Below are positions 59,969 through 64,000 of a DNA stretch of 64,000 nucleotides, one piece after another. A program made the translations under genes and the position numbers. The stretch is from Lachnospiraceae bacterium (GTDB lineage: Bacteria > Bacillota > Clostridia > Lachnospirales > Lachnospiraceae). The stretch's first letter is position 1, and the number at the start of each line of letters is the position of its first letter. The notes below the pieces were generated by a model that worked only from the letters and a program-made list of their open reading frames with translations, did not search any database and was not told the origin of the DNA. The DNA lies in NCBI GenBank assembly GCA_015057425.1, contig SVEL01000003.1:124001-188000 (forward strand), written 5' to 3'.

Positions 59969-61945
59969 GTGGATAAGTTCATTTTACATTCTGAATATAA
60001 GCCGACAGGCGACCAGCCTCAGGCTATTGAAAAACTTGTTGAAGGCTTTAAAGAAGGTAATCAGTTTCAGACTTTGCTTGGTGTAACAGGTTCCGGTAAG
60101 ACCTTTACTATGGCCAATGTTATAGAAAAGCTTAATAAACCGACTCTTATTATAGCTCATAATAAGACTCTTGCGGCACAGCTTTATGGTGAGTTTAAGG
60201 AATTCTTTCCTGAGAACGCAGTTGAGTATTTTGTGTCCTACTATGATTATTATCAGCCGGAAGCTTATGTACCTTCTACAGATACGTATATTGAAAAGGA
60301 TTCGGCTATTAATGAAGAGATAGATAAGCTGCGTCATTCAGCTACGGCAGCTCTTTCAGAGCGAAAGGATGTAATAATTGTATCCAGTGTTTCGTGCATA
60401 TATGGACTCGGAAGCCCTATTGATTATAAAGAAATGGTAGTTTCTTTAAGACCGGGGATGATAAAGGATAGGGATGATGTTATCAGAAAGCTTGTGGATA
60501 TGCAGTATACCCGCAATGAAATGGATTTTCACAGAGGAACATTTCGTGTAAGAGGCGATGTGGTTGAGATATTTCCTGCAAATTCAAGCGACAGAGCAGT
60601 GAGAGTCGAATTCTTCGGAGATGAAGTGGATAGAATTACTGAGATAGATACCCTTACGGGAGAGATTAAGAGCAGGCTTGAACATGTGGCTATATTTCCG
60701 GCGTCCCATTATGTAATTCCGCCGGAGAAAATGATGACAGCTACCGAGAACATTGAAGCTGAGATGAAGGAAAGAGTTACATTTTTTAAGAGCAATGATA
60801 AACTCTTAGAGGCTCAGAGAATTCATGAGAGAACAAGTTTTGACATTGAGATGATGAGAGAAACCGGATTTTGTTCCGGCATAGAAAATTATTCGAGACA
60901 TTTAGCGGGATTAGAACCGGGGTCTACACCACATACACTTATGGATTATTTTCCTGATGAGTTTCTTATAATTGTTGATGAATCGCATATTACAGTGCCT
61001 CAGGTAAGGGGTATGTATGCAGGAGACCGTTCAAGGAAGACTACTTTGGTTGATTATGGGTTCCGTCTGCCATCGGCACTTGATAACCGACCTCTTAATT
61101 TTGAGGAATTTGAAAGTAAAATTGATCAGATGATGTTTGTGTCAGCTACTCCTAATGAGTACGAAGCTGCACATGAACTGCTTCGGGCAGAGCAGATTAT
61201 CAGGCCTACAGGACTTCTTGATCCAAAGGTAGAGGTAAGGCCTGTGGCAGGACAGATAGATGACCTTATAAGTGAGATTAATAAAACTACTGCTGCAGGT
61301 GATAAGGTTATGGTTACAACGCTTACAAAGAGAATGGCAGAAGACCTTACTGAATATATGAAGGAAGTGGGCATACGTGTGCGATATCTTCATTCAGATA
61401 TAGATACGTTGGAGCGAACAGAGATTATCAGAGATATGCGTTTGGATGTATTTGATGTTCTTGTTGGTATTAATCTTCTGAGAGAAGGTTTGGATATACC
61501 GGAGATATCCTTAGTTGCCATACTTGATGCAGATAAAGAAGGTTTTCTGCGTTCAGAGACTTCTCTTATACAGACTATCGGACGTGCTGCCAGAAATTCA
61601 GAAGGCAGAGTTCTTATGTATGCTGATATGATGACGGATTCTATGAAGAAAGCCATAGGAGAGACGGAGCGAAGAAGAAGTATACAGGAACAGTATAATA
61701 AAGAAAACGGAATTACTCCTACAACTATAAAGAAAGCTGTAAGAGAACTTATAAGTATTACTAAGGAAGCTGAAAAGGCTACGCGCACCATTGAAAAAGA
61801 TCCTGAGTCTATGAACAGAAAAGAATTAAGTAAGCTTCTTGACAAGTTGGAGAAGCAGATGAGAAGAGCTGCAGCAGACTTAGATTTTGAGACAGCAGCG
61901 GAGCTTCGTGACAGGATGATAGAATTAAAGAAGCAGATGCAGTAA
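59969..61945 (+). CDS. uvrB: Excinuclease ABC subunit B
   Basis: The 658-residue product is of standard UvrB length. It has [12 protein letters not shown], Walker [14 protein letters not shown], the beta-hairpin [12 protein letters not shown], the helicase motifs ([57 protein letters not shown]) and the C-terminal UVR domain (residues about 620-658, [20 protein letters not shown]). It loads onto damaged DNA with UvrA and then recruits UvrC. GTG 59969 is the start, with AAGGAGG at eight bases; the GTG at 59942 lies in the SOS box. Confidence 0.97.
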   Translation: MDKFILHSEYKPTGDQPQAIEKLVEGFKEGNQFQTLLGVTGSGKTFTMANVIEKLNKPTLIIAHNKTLAAQLYGEFKEFFPENAVEYFVSYYDYYQPEAYVPSTDTYIEKDSAINEEIDKLRHSATAALSERKDVIIVSSVSCIYGLGSPIDYKEMVVSLRPGMIKDRDDVIRKLVDMQYTRNEMDFHRGTFRVRGDVVEIFPANSSDRAVRVEFFGDEVDRITEIDTLTGEIKSRLEHVAIFPASHYVIPPEKMMTATENIEAEMKERVTFFKSNDKLLEAQRIHERTSFDIEMMRETGFCSGIENYSRHLAGLEPGSTPHTLMDYFPDEFLIIVDESHITVPQVRGMYAGDRSRKTTLVDYGFRLPSALDNRPLNFEEFESKIDQMMFVSATPNEYEAAHELLRAEQIIRPTGLLDPKVEVRPVAGQIDDLISEINKTTAAGDKVMVTTLTKRMAEDLTEYMKEVGIRVRYLHSDIDTLERTEIIRDMRLDVFDVLVGINLLREGLDIPEISLVAILDADKEGFLRSETSLIQTIGRAARNSEGRVLMYADMMTDSMKKAIGETERRRSIQEQYNKENGITPTTIKKAVRELISITKEAEKATRTIEKDPESMNRKELSKLLDKLEKQMRRAAADLDFETAAELRDRMIELKKQMQ

Positions 61946-62039
61946 AGGATATGGAGTATAAGGATTAAGCTTACTATATAGTCCATATGAAATGTGCTTT
62001 GGGAGAAATATACTTCGGAAGAAATGGAGAATAGTTAAA

Positions 62040-64000
62040 ATGAAAATGAAACCGGGTAGTGTAAAAAACTTCATAAAAATACGAGGCGCCAATGAACACA
62101 ACCTTAAAAATCTCGATGTAGATATACCGAGAGACAGTTTGGTGGTTCTTACGGGATTAAGTGGTTCGGGTAAATCTTCTTTGGCATTTGATACTATATA
62201 TGCAGAGGGACAGAGACGATATATGGAATCATTGTCTTCATATGCAAGACAGTTCCTTGGACAGATGGAGAAACCGGATGTAGAAAGTATAGAAGGACTT
62301 TCACCTGCTATTTCCATTGACCAGAAAACTACCAACAGAAATCCCCGTTCTACTGTGGGAACTGTTACGGAGATATATGACTATTTCCGTCTTTTATATG
62401 CAAGAATCGGTGTGGTTCATTGTCCACAGTGCGGCAAGGAGATAAAGAAACAGACTGTTGACCAGATGGTAGACAGGGTGTTGAGATTACCGGAAAGAAG
62501 CAGGATTCAGATACTTGCACCGGTAGTAAGAGGACGTAAGGGCGAACACGTAAAGGTTCTTGAAAGTGCAGCCAAAAGCGGATATGTAAGAGTGCGTATC
62601 GATGGCAATATGTACGAGCTTTCGGAAGAAGTTAAGCTTGAGAAGAATATAAAACACAATATAGAGATAGTTATTGACCGACTTTCCGTAAAGGAAGGTA
62701 TGGAACAAAGACTTACGGATTCTATGGAACAGGCACTTAAATTGGCAGATGGTATTATGACAGTAGATGTTATAGATGGTGAGCCGATGAATTTCAGTAC
62801 AAATTTTGCCTGTCCTGATTGTGACATAAGTATAGAAGAAGTGGAACCGAGAAGTTTTTCATTCAATAATCCTTTTGGTGCCTGTCCTATGTGTTTCGGA
62901 CTTGGTTATAAGATGGAGTTTGATGAAGAACTTATGATACCGGATCATTCTCTTAGCCTCAATGAAGGGGCTATCCAGGTTATGGGCTGGCAGTCGTCGG
63001 GCAATAAAGGAAGCTTTACCAATGCCGTGCTTCAGGCTATGGCTGAACATTACGGCTTTAGCCTTGATACACCGTACGGACAGTTGCCTGATAATGTAAA
63101 GAAAGCTATTGTCCACGGAACAGACGGGATTGTTCTTAAGGTACATTATAAAGGACAGAGAGGCGAAGGCGTATATGATGTTCCATTTGAAGGAATTATA
63201 AGAAACAGTCAGAGAAGATACAGAGAAACTGCATCAGAGTATTCTAAGCAGGAGTATGAAGAATTTATGCGTATTACGCCATGTGGTGAATGTGGCGGTA
63301 TGCGACTTAAGAAAAGTGCACTTGCCGTAACTGTAGGGGATAAAAATATCTATGAGATGACAGATATGTCTGTGAAAAAACTTAAAGAGTACCTTGAAAG
63401 TATAGAATTTACGGACAGACAGTTGCTTATAGGAGCACAGATTCTTAAGGAAATTAATGCAAGAGTAGGATTTCTTGTAGACGTAGGTCTTGACTACCTG
63501 TCACTTACACGTGCTACAGCGACTCTTTCCGGTGGTGAGGCTCAGAGAATAAGGTTGGCTACACAGATTGGTTCGGGACTGGTAGGCGTGGCATATATCC
63601 TTGATGAACCGAGTATTGGTCTGCACCAGAGAGATAACAGCAAACTTATTAATACTCTTACACATTTAAGAGATTTGGGTAACACTCTTATAGTAGTTGA
63701 ACATGATGAAGATACTATGTTTGCGGCGGATTATATAGTGGATATAGGTCCGGCGGCGGGAGAACATGGCGGAGAAGTTGTTGCCATGGGAACTGCTGAA
63801 GACATTATGAAGAACAAAAAGTCTATAACAGGTGCGTATTTAAGCGGAAAGTTAAAGATACCTGTACCTGAAGAAAGACGTAAGCCGACAGGATATCTTA
63901 CTGTTAAAGGAGCGAGACAGAATAACCTTAAAAATATAGATGTAGACATTCCGCTTGGAATTATGACATGCGTAACAGGTGTATCGGGTTCGGGAAAAAG
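62040..64000 (+). CDS. uvrA: Excinuclease ABC subunit A, N-terminal two thirds (3' truncated by window)
   Basis: About 653 codons of UvrA are present; the frame runs to the window end, at the second Walker A (VSGSGK). Visible parts are [18 protein letters not shown], first Walker [15 protein letters not shown] (about residues 39-52), CxxC zinc pairs (CPQC near 131, CPDC near 258, CPMC near 282, CGEC near 416), signature [18 protein letters not shown] near 496 and [14 protein letters not shown]. UvrA recognises DNA damage and hands it to UvrB. ATG 62040 has GGAGA upstream; ATG 62046 is an alternative. It follows uvrB by 94 bases and shares its SOS-controlled promoter. Confidence 0.97.
   Translation, partial: MKMKPGSVKNFIKIRGANEHNLKNLDVDIPRDSLVVLTGLSGSGKSSLAFDTIYAEGQRRYMESLSSYARQFLGQMEKPDVESIEGLSPAISIDQKTTNRNPRSTVGTVTEIYDYFRLLYARIGVVHCPQCGKEIKKQTVDQMVDRVLRLPERSRIQILAPVVRGRKGEHVKVLESAAKSGYVRVRIDGNMYELSEEVKLEKNIKHNIEIVIDRLSVKEGMEQRLTDSMEQALKLADGIMTVDVIDGEPMNFSTNFACPDCDISIEEVEPRSFSFNNPFGACPMCFGLGYKMEFDEELMIPDHSLSLNEGAIQVMGWQSSGNKGSFTNAVLQAMAEHYGFSLDTPYGQLPDNVKKAIVHGTDGIVLKVHYKGQRGEGVYDVPFEGIIRNSQRRYRETASEYSKQEYEEFMRITPCGECGGMRLKKSALAVTVGDKNIYEMTDMSVKKLKEYLESIEFTDRQLLIGAQILKEINARVGFLVDVGLDYLSLTRATATLSGGEAQRIRLATQIGSGLVGVAYILDEPSIGLHQRDNSKLINTLTHLRDLGNTLIVVEHDEDTMFAADYIVDIGPAAGEHGGEVVAMGTAEDIMKNKKSITGAYLSGKLKIPVPEERRKPTGYLTVKGARQNNLKNIDVDIPLGIMTCVTGVSGSGK

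Noticed and set aside
1..64000. CRISPR arrays, insertion sequences, prophage or integrase genes
   Set aside because: I read both strands for repeat-spacer patterns, transposase motifs and phage genes and found none. The window looks like stable core chromosome.

Overview
The window is a dense stretch of low-GC DNA. It looks like a chromosomal segment of an anaerobic, Gram-positive member of the Clostridia, most likely a Lachnospiraceae. The reasons are a Gram-positive type IV pilus operon without an outer-membrane secretin, a class B sortase, type III glutamine synthetase, a FtsEX/M23/CtpA cell-wall cluster, an orphan MsmK-type ATPase, strong AGGAGG-type ribosome binding sites and TTGaca/TATAAT promoters. 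The genus cannot be settled from the sequence alone. Nearly everything is on the + strand; only two genes lie on the - strand (15703-16176 and 20979-21758). No gap longer than 300 bases lacks a gene.

Positions 1-15678 are a type IV pilus operon: PilB (cut by the left edge), PilT, PilC, a major pilin with a structured leader, a PilM-PilN fusion, an enlarged PilO, four further prepilins (I-, K-, H- and J-like) and a 1481-residue secreted protein with three related alpha/beta units. A small lipoprotein converges on the operon. At 16376-20068 lies a 1230-residue repeat-rich surface protein with a sortase-type tail. An EamA transporter and an unknown membrane protein follow.

Positions 21901-38242 are mostly envelope genes. 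They comprise a GT2-GtrA fusion glycosyltransferase, a MoxR/DUF58/transglutaminase operon, fructose-bisphosphate aldolase, a second secreted transglutaminase-like protein, and a Dlt-like acyl-transfer cassette (adenylation enzyme, carrier protein, MBOAT, SGNH-like protein with Cys at the nucleophile position). The cassette continues into a phosphodiester glycosidase-like protein, an unknown membrane-anchored protein and sortase B. Perfect inverted repeats sit in three consecutive gaps of this cassette.

Positions 38262-52857 hold glutamine synthetase III, a Ca2+/Na+ antiporter, cyclophilin, a HAD-GNAT fusion, a five-domain oligopeptide ABC transporter, a chemotaxis receptor, tRNA-Gln(CUG) with its own promoter and terminator, a CvfB-like S1 protein, RidA, a CPBP protease and a YjfB-like small protein. 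Positions 53061-64000 hold an orphan MsmK/UgpC ATPase with an inverted repeat on its promoter, a PucR/CdaR-type regulator, ftsE-ftsX-M23 hydrolase-CtpA, and uvrB-uvrA (cut by the right edge) behind a promoter carrying a textbook LexA/SOS box.

The two most interesting regions are the end of the pilus operon (an unusually large pilus-tip candidate set) and the Dlt-like surface-polymer island at 28985-38242. Functions are assigned from motifs read by eye. No database search was run.
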